Shown here one piece after another: positions 11,846-20,880 of a stretch of DNA of 64,000 nt. Each line of letters opens with the position of its first letter. The stretch's first letter is position 1. A model generated the notes under the pieces. That model was not told the DNA's origin. It searched no databases and saw nothing but the letters and a program-made list of their open reading frames with translations. The translations under genes and the position numbers were made by a program. The stretch is taken from NCBI GenBank assembly GCA_039566865.1, contig CM076945.1:5197501-5261500 (forward strand). Direction: 5' to 3'. Source of the DNA: Aurelia coerulea (Eukaryota; Cnidaria; Scyphozoa; Semaeostomeae; Ulmaridae).

Positions 11846-13190
11846 AACAAAACTTAACCAGCCGAAAATGTAAACAACTCAAATTGCATAAGATATCCTG
11901 GAACCTACGTGCCCAACTGACTCATGCTACATACGACGAGGGATGAAGAGAACACGCGAACGTATACAACGATACACATTACAAACAAAACTTAACTCCA
12001 ACTGACTCATGCTGCATGCGATGAAGGAATAAAGAGAAGAAGTGAGCGATAAATGTTACAATGATAAATGTTACAAACAAAACTTATCAAACGGAAAGCG
12101 CAAACAACTCATGTTGCATAACATATCCTGAAACCTACGTGCCCAACTGACTCGTGCTACATACGACGAGGGACGAAGAGAACAAGCGAGCGTATACAAC
12201 GGTACACATTACAAACAAAACTTAACTCCAACTGACCTATGCTGCATGCGATGAAGGAACGAAGAGAACAAATGAGCGTATACAACGACACACGTTACAA
12301 ACAAAACTTAACTAACCGAATATGTAAATAAATCATGTTGCGTAAAGTATCTCGAAATTTACGTGGCCAACTGACTTGTGCTACATACGACACAGAAATA
12401 AAGAGAAGAAGTTAGCGTATACAACGATAAATGTCACACACAAAAAATCAAACCGAAAATGCAAACAACTCATGTTGCATAAGATATCCTGAAACCTACG
12501 TGGCCAACTGACTCAAGTGACTCATAAAGAGAAGAAGAAGTGAGCGTATACAACGCTAGATAATGCAAACAAAACTTATCAAACTGAAAATGTGAAAGAA
12601 TCAAACGTTGCATAAGATATCATGAAACCTACGTGCCCAACTGCCTCGTGCTACATACAACGAGGGATAAAGAGAACAAGTGAACGTATACAACGATAAA
12701 TCGGAGGGCAAGGACGACGACAAAGAGAATCATTGTGCTGTATTGTAATTATTTCAGCATTTCCATTTTAACGACAAATCCAGTTGACAAAAAAAAGGGA
12801 CAAGTCCAAGAGACGTAAACGAGTGGCTAAGCCATATTGATACACGTAATTGCAAACAACTCATGTTGGTACAACGATATACGTAACAAACAAAACTTAA
12901 AGGGTCTGTTTCATCCAGCATTCCTTGCACGTGCCGTCTGTTGATGTTCCTTTGTTGTCCGCCATTTTCATGGGCCATGAAAATGACGGACAACAAAGGA
13001 ACATCAACAGACGGCACGTGCAAGGCATGCTGGATGAAACAGACCCTTTAACTAGCCGAATGTGTAAATAAGTCATGTCGCAAAAGATATCCTCAAACCT
13101 ACGTGGCCAACTGACTGGTGCTACATGTGACGAAGGGATATAGAGAAGAAATGAGCGTATACAGCGATAGATATTACAAAAAAACGTAAG
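11846..13190 (+). repeat. Tandem array, about 135-bp and 90-bp alternating units
   Basis: Units start with ACAAACAAAACTTA near 11843, 11978, 12071, 12209, 12295 and 12565. Long units add a block with GATATCCTGAAACCTACGTG and CCAACTGACTC; short units lack it. Later units degrade at 12700-12890. A last unit resumes at 13052 after a palindromic insertion. Non-coding. Confidence 0.75.
12901..13047 (+). mobile_element. 147-bp near-perfect palindromic element with TTAA duplication
   Basis: Arms of about 72 bp start AGGGTCTGTTTCATCCAGCA and end in its inverse complement, with about two mismatches. TTAA flanks both sides (12897-12900 and 13048-13051). The uninterrupted array unit elsewhere reads ACTTAACTAACCG, so the empty site has one TTAA. 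TTAA duplication is the hallmark of piggyBac-type transposition. Confidence 0.85.
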
Positions 13191-14200
13191 GTAACTCTGC
13201 TTTCCGATCTAGTGAGCAGAAAGTTGCCGTTTTGCAAACCATTCCCGTCAGAAAACAATTAATTTGGTTAGATTCAATTGATCGCCTGACTTGAAGTGGT
13301 TTAACGCCATAACTCCTCGAAACTGTGAGATATTCAAACGGCCATTTAAAAAAGTAAAAAAGTATACCCAAACGTTTGGAGAGTAGATTTCTTGAAAACA
13401 TTTTGTGAAATTTCAAATTTAGCAAAAATATTCACGGGTTTCTTTTGTCTTCTTCGCTTAAGCGCCGTCAGATTGGTCCGCAAAAATGAGGCTGTGGGAA
13501 TTTTCAGCCATGCGCCACGGGCAAAAATCGCAAAAAAAACTTGATTCCTTTCTTGTTCCACCCTTGCTTCCGCAGCCCAAATTTTATTTAGAAAATTCAA
13601 AAAGCTGGAAAGTGAGCATTTTTATATCCTGGATTTATGCCAAGCCATTAAACCATTCTCTATCAGAGTGACAATTTGCATCCTACATAGATTCTAATAT
13701 TGAAATAAATTTGTTCATCTTTTCATTTATTCATTTGTCTATCTATTCATTAAACCGGATTTTAATTAGGGTGATAATTGCAATGCAAAATAGGCCAAGT
13801 ACTTGAGTAAAGGTACCTGCTAACTGTTTGGTTTAGAATGGAAATGATGAGTTTCATGTTTGCTTTTGCATGGAAATGATAGGACTATTCACATGTGTAA
13901 TCTGAAACTATTCATTTACATGTAAAATCCAGTCAGTAGTTATTAACGTAGCACTACAACCATTTGTTGCATCAAAGCGGGTCAAGACAAATTATGAGGC
14001 GCATATGCTAAGATCTCTCTTCTTGGAACCTCTTGAAAAAGCTACTCTTGAGCTTCTCTTACAGTTGTATGAAGGAACTTATTGGTTTCAGCAGATGAAA
14101 GAATAAGATGCCATCATCGATAGAGTGGTCTTCCCGTTTTTCACAAGATGCATTAACCCCAAAAGCTCAAAAGCTCAAAAACAATACCAAGATAACCCAA
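13190..14200. other. No gene recognised
   Basis: Unique-looking A/T-rich sequence with overlapping short open frames at 13174-13671 and no splice or domain support. Confidence 0.45.
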
Positions 14201-14204
14201 AGTA

Positions 14205-14440
14205 CCGGGTGTCCCAAAAAATGTATACGGATTTGATTGAATCTATTTTCTGAATGCGCAAAATATCATTCTCAGTTTCAAGAAATGTACTTTATAGAAA
14301 TATATTCTCCCATGTCTGAATGTGACAAATTATCGCATCTAGACCTCTTGAAAAAGCATTTTCTGAATCGTATCATTCTCAGAAGGTATTTATAGATATA
14401 TTCTCCATGTCTGAATGTGTCGCATCTAGATAAAATGATC
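14205..14440 (+). mobile_element. Truncated CCGGGTGTCCC (TGTATAC type) element
   Basis: Only the left terminus CCGGGTGTCCCAAAAAATGT is present, after TA. The right terminus is missing and the interior contains a short local duplication (CCTCTTGAAAAAGC). End coordinate approximate. Confidence 0.55.
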
Positions 14441-14720
14441 AATGAGGAATTGCAACTGCAAAACAGATAGTATTTCCATTTTTACGTTTTCAAATTATAA
14501 TACAATCAAGATTATTACCTAATACATCTTCGTTTTCTTGTTTAGTGAGGCCAAGAGGAGATTAGGCACGAAACTATAAACTGGACTTCAAGATCCTCGC
14601 AAATAAAGAATACCACGTTGAGGACTCCTGCCAACTCCTGCTGAAGAAAAAATTCCACCATGAAACAGCTACTCTAGAATTCAAGACAACAAGGTCGTCA
14701 AATTAGTTGACCTATGCTGA

Positions 14721-14924
14721 TTACTGAGCCTCTTTTATAGAGCTTTTATATGACAGCTCCTGCAGATCATGTGGTAATGCATCGCGTTTAAGACTGATCT
14801 GCTCAAACTTCTTAACCACAGCATCGAAGGCTGTAAATACATCAATGTGACAACCAAGTTTTCCACTTTGAAGCCCGTCAACTAGTTTAGCATTCTCGCC
14901 CTTCGCCTGGCAACAATCCAGCAT
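14721..14924 (-). CDS. Small ORF, hypothetical (67 aa)
   Basis: ATG at 14924 directly after an in-frame stop, reading MLDCCQAKGENAKLVDGLQS and FTAFDAVVKKFEQISLKRDA to a stop at 14721. The composition is protein-like (amphipathic, Lys/Asp/Glu rich). No splice sites or homology were recognised. It lies upstream of the first GPCR on the opposite strand. Confidence 0.25.
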   Translation of the reverse strand: MLDCCQAKGENAKLVDGLQSGKLGCHIDVFTAFDAVVKKFEQISLKRDALPHDLQELSYKSSIKEAQ

Positions 14925-15350
14925 CGTTTATGAGAAAAGTTCACAACCTTTTGCCTTGGCAAAACAGTGAAAAAATTTTAGTGACTCCTCTTTACATTAT
15001 TGCCTAACTTATCATAGATCAGAACTTAGAATGCGGTCAAATGTAGACTGATGGCACGTTCGTAGTTATCAAACGAAGCGGAAACTTGGACTGAAATAGT
15101 TAGTCTAGGTTAAACGCACATCAGAAAATAGAGCTATTTCCCTCAACTGGTCAACGTCAAAGTACTTTGGCACAAAATATTTTTGCTCCTGAAGGACACA
15201 GCCTGACGCAAATTAGAAACAAGAAAGATTTCACAAACTGATCCACACCAATTTACGCACCTTGATCGGACCCTCAAGCCTTGTGGACCAGACCCTTATT
15301 GATCAAAGGACCCGAGTGTCATTTCATTTCGAGGTCTCAGTCAGGACAAC

Positions 15351-16289
15351 ATGAATGAACTTGATATACACAACGACACCCATTTTTCACACAGCGATCA
15401 ACGGATACTCAAAACAAATGCCAACGTTTTCTTGGTCCTGGATTTTATACTAGCTCTCGCTACCATTCTTGCAAATGGCGTCTTCATGACAACTTTAATA
15501 AAACGAAGAACATTACATACACCCTCAAATATGCTTCTTGGCGCCCTGTGTTCCAGCGATTTGTTTATCGGTCTTGTTACGCAGCCTCTATATTGGGTTG
15601 ATATTCTGCATGACAAGTTTCATTTTCACCACACAGGCAAAAGTACCCTCGAGAACGCACTAGATGTGTTATTAGACATCAGTTTTGGCCTATCATTCAC
15701 TTTCGTTATTCTCATAAGCTTGGACAGATATGTTGCCATATGTCATCCATACAGATACCATGGAAAAGTGACTTGCAAAGGACATTTGCGTATTTCAGTC
15801 ATAAGTGGTATTGTTATTGCTAGTTTATTTTGCCTGGATAAATTCTTCCCATCGCAACTGAAATCATCCAAAGCCATTTTAGGTCTCACGTCATATCTGA
15901 GATACATCCATTACATACTGCCATTTGTAATGATACTGTTCTGTTATGTGAAGATTTACTTGGTCATTTTGAAGCAAAGAAGAGCACAAGTTACCATTGA
16001 GGAAATTTCTGATGATACTCAACGGCAAGAATTACATAGAAAAAAGCAGGAAAAAGACAAGGCCTGCACTATAGCAATCATTTTGGTTTGCTTCTTTATT
16101 TGCTATGGGCCTAATTTTGCTGTTTCTGTATTGGAAATTGATGGGATGTCTGTTGCTGAGCCAATAATTATAATTTGGGCAACTTTCATGCTGTTTGCAA
16201 GCAGTCTACTTAATCCAATTGTTTACTACCTGAGAAGCACAGAAATTCGTAAAGCAGCCAAAAGAACAATCTACCTCAGTCGGATGTAA
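15351..16289 (+). CDS. Class A (rhodopsin-like) GPCR, intronless, paralogue 1
   Basis: A 312-aa single-exon seven-transmembrane receptor in the plasma membrane; the ligand is unknown. Visible landmarks: N-terminal NDT glycosylation sequon; TM1 Asn42 in LANG; TM2 Asp70 in CSSDL; DRY at 125-127; TM5 Pro191; TM6 CYGP (251-254) in place of CWxP; TM7 NPIVY (288-292). No Cys pair is visible at the start of TM3 and in extracellular loop 2, so the usual disulfide appears absent. It has a short C-terminal tail. The style (adenosine/trace-amine/melanocortin-like in homology searches) is typical of anthozoan orphan receptors. The next receptor, 3.1 kb downstream, is a clear paralogue. Flanking sequence upstream is also partly shared. 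Confidence 0.93.
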   Translation: MNELDIHNDTHFSHSDQRILKTNANVFLVLDFILALATILANGVFMTTLIKRRTLHTPSNMLLGALCSSDLFIGLVTQPLYWVDILHDKFHFHHTGKSTLENALDVLLDISFGLSFTFVILISLDRYVAICHPYRYHGKVTCKGHLRISVISGIVIASLFCLDKFFPSQLKSSKAILGLTSYLRYIHYILPFVMILFCYVKIYLVILKQRRAQVTIEEISDDTQRQELHRKKQEKDKACTIAIILVCFFICYGPNFAVSVLEIDGMSVAEPIIIIWATFMLFASSLLNPIVYYLRSTEIRKAAKRTIYLSRM

Positions 16290-16636
16290 GGAGAAGCCAC
16301 TGGAAAATGATATCTACTAATAGGGACTGTTCATTATTTATAAAGGGGTTGGTACCGAAGAGAAATGGGTTGGGTAAGAGAAATTTTCTAACATAAAAAG
16401 GTTGGGTAAATATTTTTCATGTAATTTCAAAGGTTGTGAAAACAAAATTTCCCACCAATTAATGCTAAAGCAAGGAAAAGATACTCTGCAGGGACAGTTT
16501 TGTGACTCGTAGTTGTAATAAACAAAGAGACATCACGGTCAACGTGAAGATTAACAGCTAGCCTACAATAGGCCTATCTTAGTTCATGTCCGTTATTGTG
16601 GCCTAATGCCCAAAAGTCAGCAACCTTCGCAATATA

Positions 16637-17317
16637 CCGGGTGAGTCAGAAAAAAGAATCCCCGTTTGAAAGGCCACGGCTCCCTGGATATCAAGACAAT
16701 GATATCGACAAATATAGATTTCAATGGTAGAAATGTTCAAATCTACTATAAAATTTACCTGACTGAAATCGGCCACTCCATTCTGAAATTATGAGGGATT
16801 TTCTCTAGAAAGCCTCTTCAAAAAACCTTCAAAACGTGACCAAAACCATGAACAAATTGCCGCCCTCAGAAACATTTCTGCCATACTTTTATGATGAATG
16901 GCCTTACAGAAACCCCACCCATGTTTATGGAAAATGACCCTTGTTTGTGGACGCTTTTGTTATGACGTGCTACCCTCTTGGACGGAGGATCCGGACAAGT
17001 CCTCCCCCTGGTATCGATGACATATTCGGGGGATTCCATTCTCCCAACAGGACAAAATACATGAATTTATGCGAGTGTCATCAATTTTGGGAAGAAAAAT
17101 TTGCTCATTGTTTTCATTCGTTTTTGCAGGTTTTTGGAAGGGGCTTTTTGCAGAAAATCACCCATATCAACGGGAAGGAATGGCCGATAAGGCCGGGTAA
17201 ATCATGGTACCTAATTGAACGTATTGGCAATAAAATAAGATAGTTTTCAATATTATTGCTTTGCTACTCATGGAGCAGTGGCCAGCCAAGCGGAGATTCT
17301 TTTTCTGGTTCACCCGG
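16637..17317. mobile_element. TA-flanked CCGGGTGAGTCAG element
   Basis: Termini CCGGGTGAGTCAGAAAAAAG and CTTTTTCTGGTTCACCCGG with TA on both sides. It contains a 100-codon open frame (16941-17243) with no recognised protein. A related right end occurs at about 3700-3765 and a truncated left part at 2265-2400. Confidence 0.75.
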
Positions 17318-17589
17318 TACCTCCAGTCCTTTGTTGACTAAAGCATACTTAGCATCAATTAAATGTTGAAAACACCATGATCGTTCTTCTTCTGCGTCCA
17401 GTGTCCATCTGCTCTCGTATTACCGAAACAGTTAAGTCACACTGCAAGCGATGCAGCTACGCGCTATCGCTCCTCGTTCCATGGCCTAAATTTTGAAATG
17501 CGCTTCCGGGAGGGAAACCAAAAGCTAAAGGCACGTTAGCCTATTATAGGCCAAAACTTTATCTTCACGTTGCTCGTGGAGACATATGA

Positions 17590-17995
17590 TCCCTTTTCAG
17601 AAATTTTCAATATTTTTTTAAATTTCAGCGTAAGTTACATTTCAACTCAATTGAGGGTGTGACGTCATCAAATTTCTAAATCATAAACCAGAAAAGTGAC
17701 AGACTTTTGCTTGATACCATATTGTAGACATTCATAAACTATGGTTTACTTTGAAATTATTTCATGTTGCTTCAAACAGATTAGAAACTACGATGGTTTC
17801 AATTTTTTTTGAAAATTTTTCTTGAATTCTTGAAAAAGAAGAAAAACACTCTAATTCTGAAAATATTGAAGATTTCACAAAAGTCCAACGGTAGAATTAC
17901 AGAGAAATAGCTGAAGTTTCTTTGAAATCATTCAGTTCAAAGAAATAAGTAACTGAATTTTACACCAGGCTTTTTAAAGATTTGGAACCTATGCT
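17590..17995. repeat. AGCATAGGTTCCAAATC TIR element, copy C (left-truncated)
   Basis: The right terminus GATTTGGAACCTATGCT is intact. The left part before about 17590 is missing. Contains TGACGTCATC. Confidence 0.65.
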
Positions 17996-19240
17996 GGGGT
18001 GGGGCACATGAGGCACTGCGCAATCGGTGTCGTTCATCCTGCCTTAGTGTTTTCGTGCTATGAAGGTCTTACTTTTTGGTGGCCGTGTCCTGTCAAAGAC
18101 AGAAGGATCGTATCGCTCAGTAAGAATCTGGTCCCCAAGGCACGTTTAGTTTGTGAAATCTTTCCTGTTCTGATTTTCATCACCCTGTGTACTTTGTTCT
18201 TCAGAAGCAAAAATACCTTGTGCAGTAACTTCTCTGGCTTTTGAACTTCTGTTTTGTTCTTGATGGGTTGGGTGGTAATATAAAGAGGAATCACTAAACT
18301 TTGTTAATTATTCTACCAATGTGAAAAAGTCTTGAAAAACTTTTTAATTCTTGCACAATGTTCTGTATGGTGAAAATTGACACTTGCTGGGTGGTTTCGA
18401 ATTGCAGGAATGTGAAGAATTGTGCTTTTATGTCCAAGAAGCGAAGCGTTAGATACCCTGATCAAGAAGTTAATAAGAAGATGGCTAGGCTGTCTTTAAA
18501 CATTGAACAAAATGCAGTATACAACAAAATTTACAAGGAATTGTGACATCGAGAAATTTAGACGTCACATTAATGATATCACAATCCCTTGCAAATTGTG
18601 TTAAGGTTACTGTATCCCTTTAAATTCCGCATTGTGTCTATACCTACAATTTCCCTGGCAATTTAAAGCAAGGTTAAACGTGACGAGGATTATTTTAACG
18701 ACAAGTGCCTTTGATTTCCATTTTGCGGTTATAATCTTCTAAACGCACTAAATACATACCTCTTCTGCTGTGAACTTATTTGTCAGGATACGGCTTGATA
18801 TAATTGGCTAATGGCAGACAGAGAGAAAAGGCTGCAAATACATGGTCCAAATTTAACATTTGGCACAGGGACAGCATTCAATTGCTTCCAATTTGAAGCC
18901 AGTAAACAAGCGTCAGTTCCAAATTCTAACCATACTTCAGAACTCGTGCAAGAATTCAGAAGTTTTCAGGAAGTTTTGAAGACATGTTATCTTTGTTAGG
19001 ATAATCAACAAAGTTTAGTGATTTGTCTCGATTAGCACCCCAACCTACCACGAAGAAAGTGCAGGTTAAAAGCAAGAGAAGTCACTGCATAAAGTATTTT
19101 TGCTTCTGAAGAGCAAAGAAAACAGCCCGACGGACATCCAAAACAAGAAAGATTTCACAAACTGACCCAACGGAATTTGCAAACCGCCTCTTTTTTTAAA
19201 TGACCCTCGTGTTATTTCAGCCCATGCTTTTCGCCGAGAC
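17996..19240. other. Inter-receptor spacer, no gene recognised
   Basis: The frame 18400-18546 (NIEQNAVYNKIYKEL at its end) follows an acceptor-like site but has no recognised homology. The last 200 bp resemble the region upstream of the first GPCR (CAAGAAAGATTTCACAAACTG in both), consistent with tandem duplication of receptor plus 5' flank. Confidence 0.5.
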
Positions 19241-19251
19241 CGGACCCTTGC

Positions 19252-19286
19252 AATTGAAAGTCAAGTACCCCCCCCCCCCCCCCGGG
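19252..19286. mobile_element. 35-bp remnant of the CCCGGGGG family
   Basis: The sequence AGTCAAGTACC...CCCGGG equals one terminus of the family in inverse orientation. The 8-bp repeat ACCCTTGC flanks it exactly (19244-19251, 19287-19294), while the other terminus is gone. It lies just upstream of the second GPCR start. Confidence 0.7.
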
Positions 19287-19373
19287 ACCCTTGCTAAATG
19301 ATGTGATACTTCTGTCTTTGATACGACACTGACACCAGAAGCGAGAGTTTCGTAGCACTGACGCCAAGGCAGC

Positions 19374-20345
19374 ATGAACACCACCAGTGCACAGGATCTT
19401 TTTGAAGTTTCAGACAGTGATCTAGAGATACTCAAAACAAACTCCATTATTTTCTTGGTTCTGGATTCTATACTCGCTCTCGCTACTTTTCTTGCCAATG
19501 GCATCTTCATGATAACTTTAATAAAGCAAAAGACACTACATACACCCTCAAATATGCTTCTTGGAGCTCTGTGTTCCAGCGATTTGTTCATGGGCCTCGT
19601 TGTGCAGCCTCTATACTTGGTTGATCTCTGGCGGGAACCTACAGATCAGGTTCACAGTAGTGGAAACGCAGACTTTACGAGAGTAACAGAAGTGTTAGGC
19701 GAAACCAGTCTTGGCGTATCATTTACTTTCGTTCTCCTCGCAAGCTTGGACAGATACTTCGCCGTTTGTTATCCTGATAAATACCAAGCAAAAGCGACTT
19801 GCAAAACACATTTGTGTATTTCAGTCATTAGTGCCATTACTTTTATAAGTCTATGGCGTCTGTATTCGTTCTTCCTAGAGAAAATGAGCTCTTCCGAAAC
19901 CCATGTAGGCATGTTGTTCTATGTAAGATTTGTCCGTTACATACTGCCGTTTGCCCTGATCTTGTTCTGTTATACGAAGATCTATATTGTTATTTTGAAA
20001 CAAAGAAGAGTGCATTTTCAGGCTGCCATCGAAGAAGTTACAGACACAGCTAATGATGCTCAACGATCCGACTTACGAAGAAAGAAACGAGAGTACAGCA
20101 AAGCAAGCACTGTCGTTATTATTCTGGTTTTCTTCTATCTTTGCCGTGGGCCTAATTTTTCCGTTTCTTATGTGGATATCGATAGGATGGCCATTGTGGT
20201 TGCAATCATTTGGGCTGATTTCATGCTATTTGCAAGTAGTCTAGTCAGCCCCATTGTATGCTACTTAAGGAGCACAGAAATTCAAAATGCAGCCAAGAGA
20301 ACCATCTCTCTTGGTCGTAAAAAAAGAGAAGCTACTGGCAATTAA
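19374..20345 (+). CDS. Class A (rhodopsin-like) GPCR, intronless, paralogue 2
   Basis: A 323-aa single-exon receptor colinear with the one at 15351. It keeps the NTT sequon near the N-terminus, Asn42, Asp70, DRY (126-128) and Pro192. TM6 carries CRGP (257-260) and TM7 has SPIVC (292-296), so the NPxxY motif is lost at both the Asn and the Tyr. The C-terminal tail is slightly longer and basic (RKKREATGN). As in paralogue 1, no TM3-ECL2 Cys pair is seen. The intact frame suggests a functional but divergent receptor, perhaps with altered activation or desensitisation; that is inference. A 35-bp element remnant lies about 90 bp upstream of the start codon. Confidence 0.93.
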   Translation: MNTTSAQDLFEVSDSDLEILKTNSIIFLVLDSILALATFLANGIFMITLIKQKTLHTPSNMLLGALCSSDLFMGLVVQPLYLVDLWREPTDQVHSSGNADFTRVTEVLGETSLGVSFTFVLLASLDRYFAVCYPDKYQAKATCKTHLCISVISAITFISLWRLYSFFLEKMSSSETHVGMLFYVRFVRYILPFALILFCYTKIYIVILKQRRVHFQAAIEEVTDTANDAQRSDLRRKKREYSKASTVVIILVFFYLCRGPNFSVSYVDIDRMAIVVAIIWADFMLFASSLVSPIVCYLRSTEIQNAAKRTISLGRKKREATGN

Positions 20346-20503
20346 CATCCACTGATTAACAAGAAAAATCTGTAGAGCTGTAGAAAAAATGCAAGAAAAA
20401 CCACAGCAAATTAAATTAATCTGCACGTTATAAATCACGTAGGATTACAAGCAGTAGTAATTGCCTCTTGTTTGAAAATTCGCAAGTGTTAAATGTCTAA
20501 GAG

Positions 20504-20880
20504 TTATTTCTTGTAATAAGAGTGCTTTCCACAGCGTCCTTTGTAATATTTCTTCCAGTAGTGATTGTAGTATTTGTTGTAGTATGACTGATAATACCGC
20601 TTGTAATACTTGGCATAGTATCTCTTGTAGTATCGGCTGTAATACTTGCTGAAGTATGCCTTGTAATACCTGCTATAATACCTGCGGTAGTATGTTTTGT
20701 AGTATCTTCCATAATACCGCTTGTAGTATGCTTTGTAGTATTTATTGTAGTATACACTATAATACCTCTTGTAATGCTGCTTGTAGTATTTGCAATTGTA
20801 GCATTTTCTGCAACGGCATCTCTTGTGGTAGCCGTAATACCGAGGTGCTGCTGCGTCATTTTCTGCCAGTTCAGCAGCAT
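20504..20880 (-). CDS. Exon 3 of the YYxx-repeat gene: Tyr/Lys/Arg ladder
   Basis: The acceptor TTCTTCTTTTCAATAG is strong, and the exon runs 377 nt to TAA at 20504-20506. After DAAELAENDAAAPR the frame reads YYGYHKRCRCRKCYNC, then YY pairs every four residues almost to the end. Two positions are YF and YW. Codon variation within the repeats (TAT/TAC, AAG/AAA, AGG/AGA/CGG/CGA) with the YYxx pattern kept indicates selection on the protein rather than a recent DNA tandem duplication. A Thr/Ile-rich reading of the same strand also lacks stops but has no matching splice or signal context. Confidence 0.85.

Noticed and set aside
20497..20880. Thr/Ile-rich 127-codon frame on the minus strand over the YYxx exon
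   Set aside because: It is the same strand read one frame over. It lacks a signal peptide, and its phase does not fit the splice sites that join the acidic exon to the YYxx frame.
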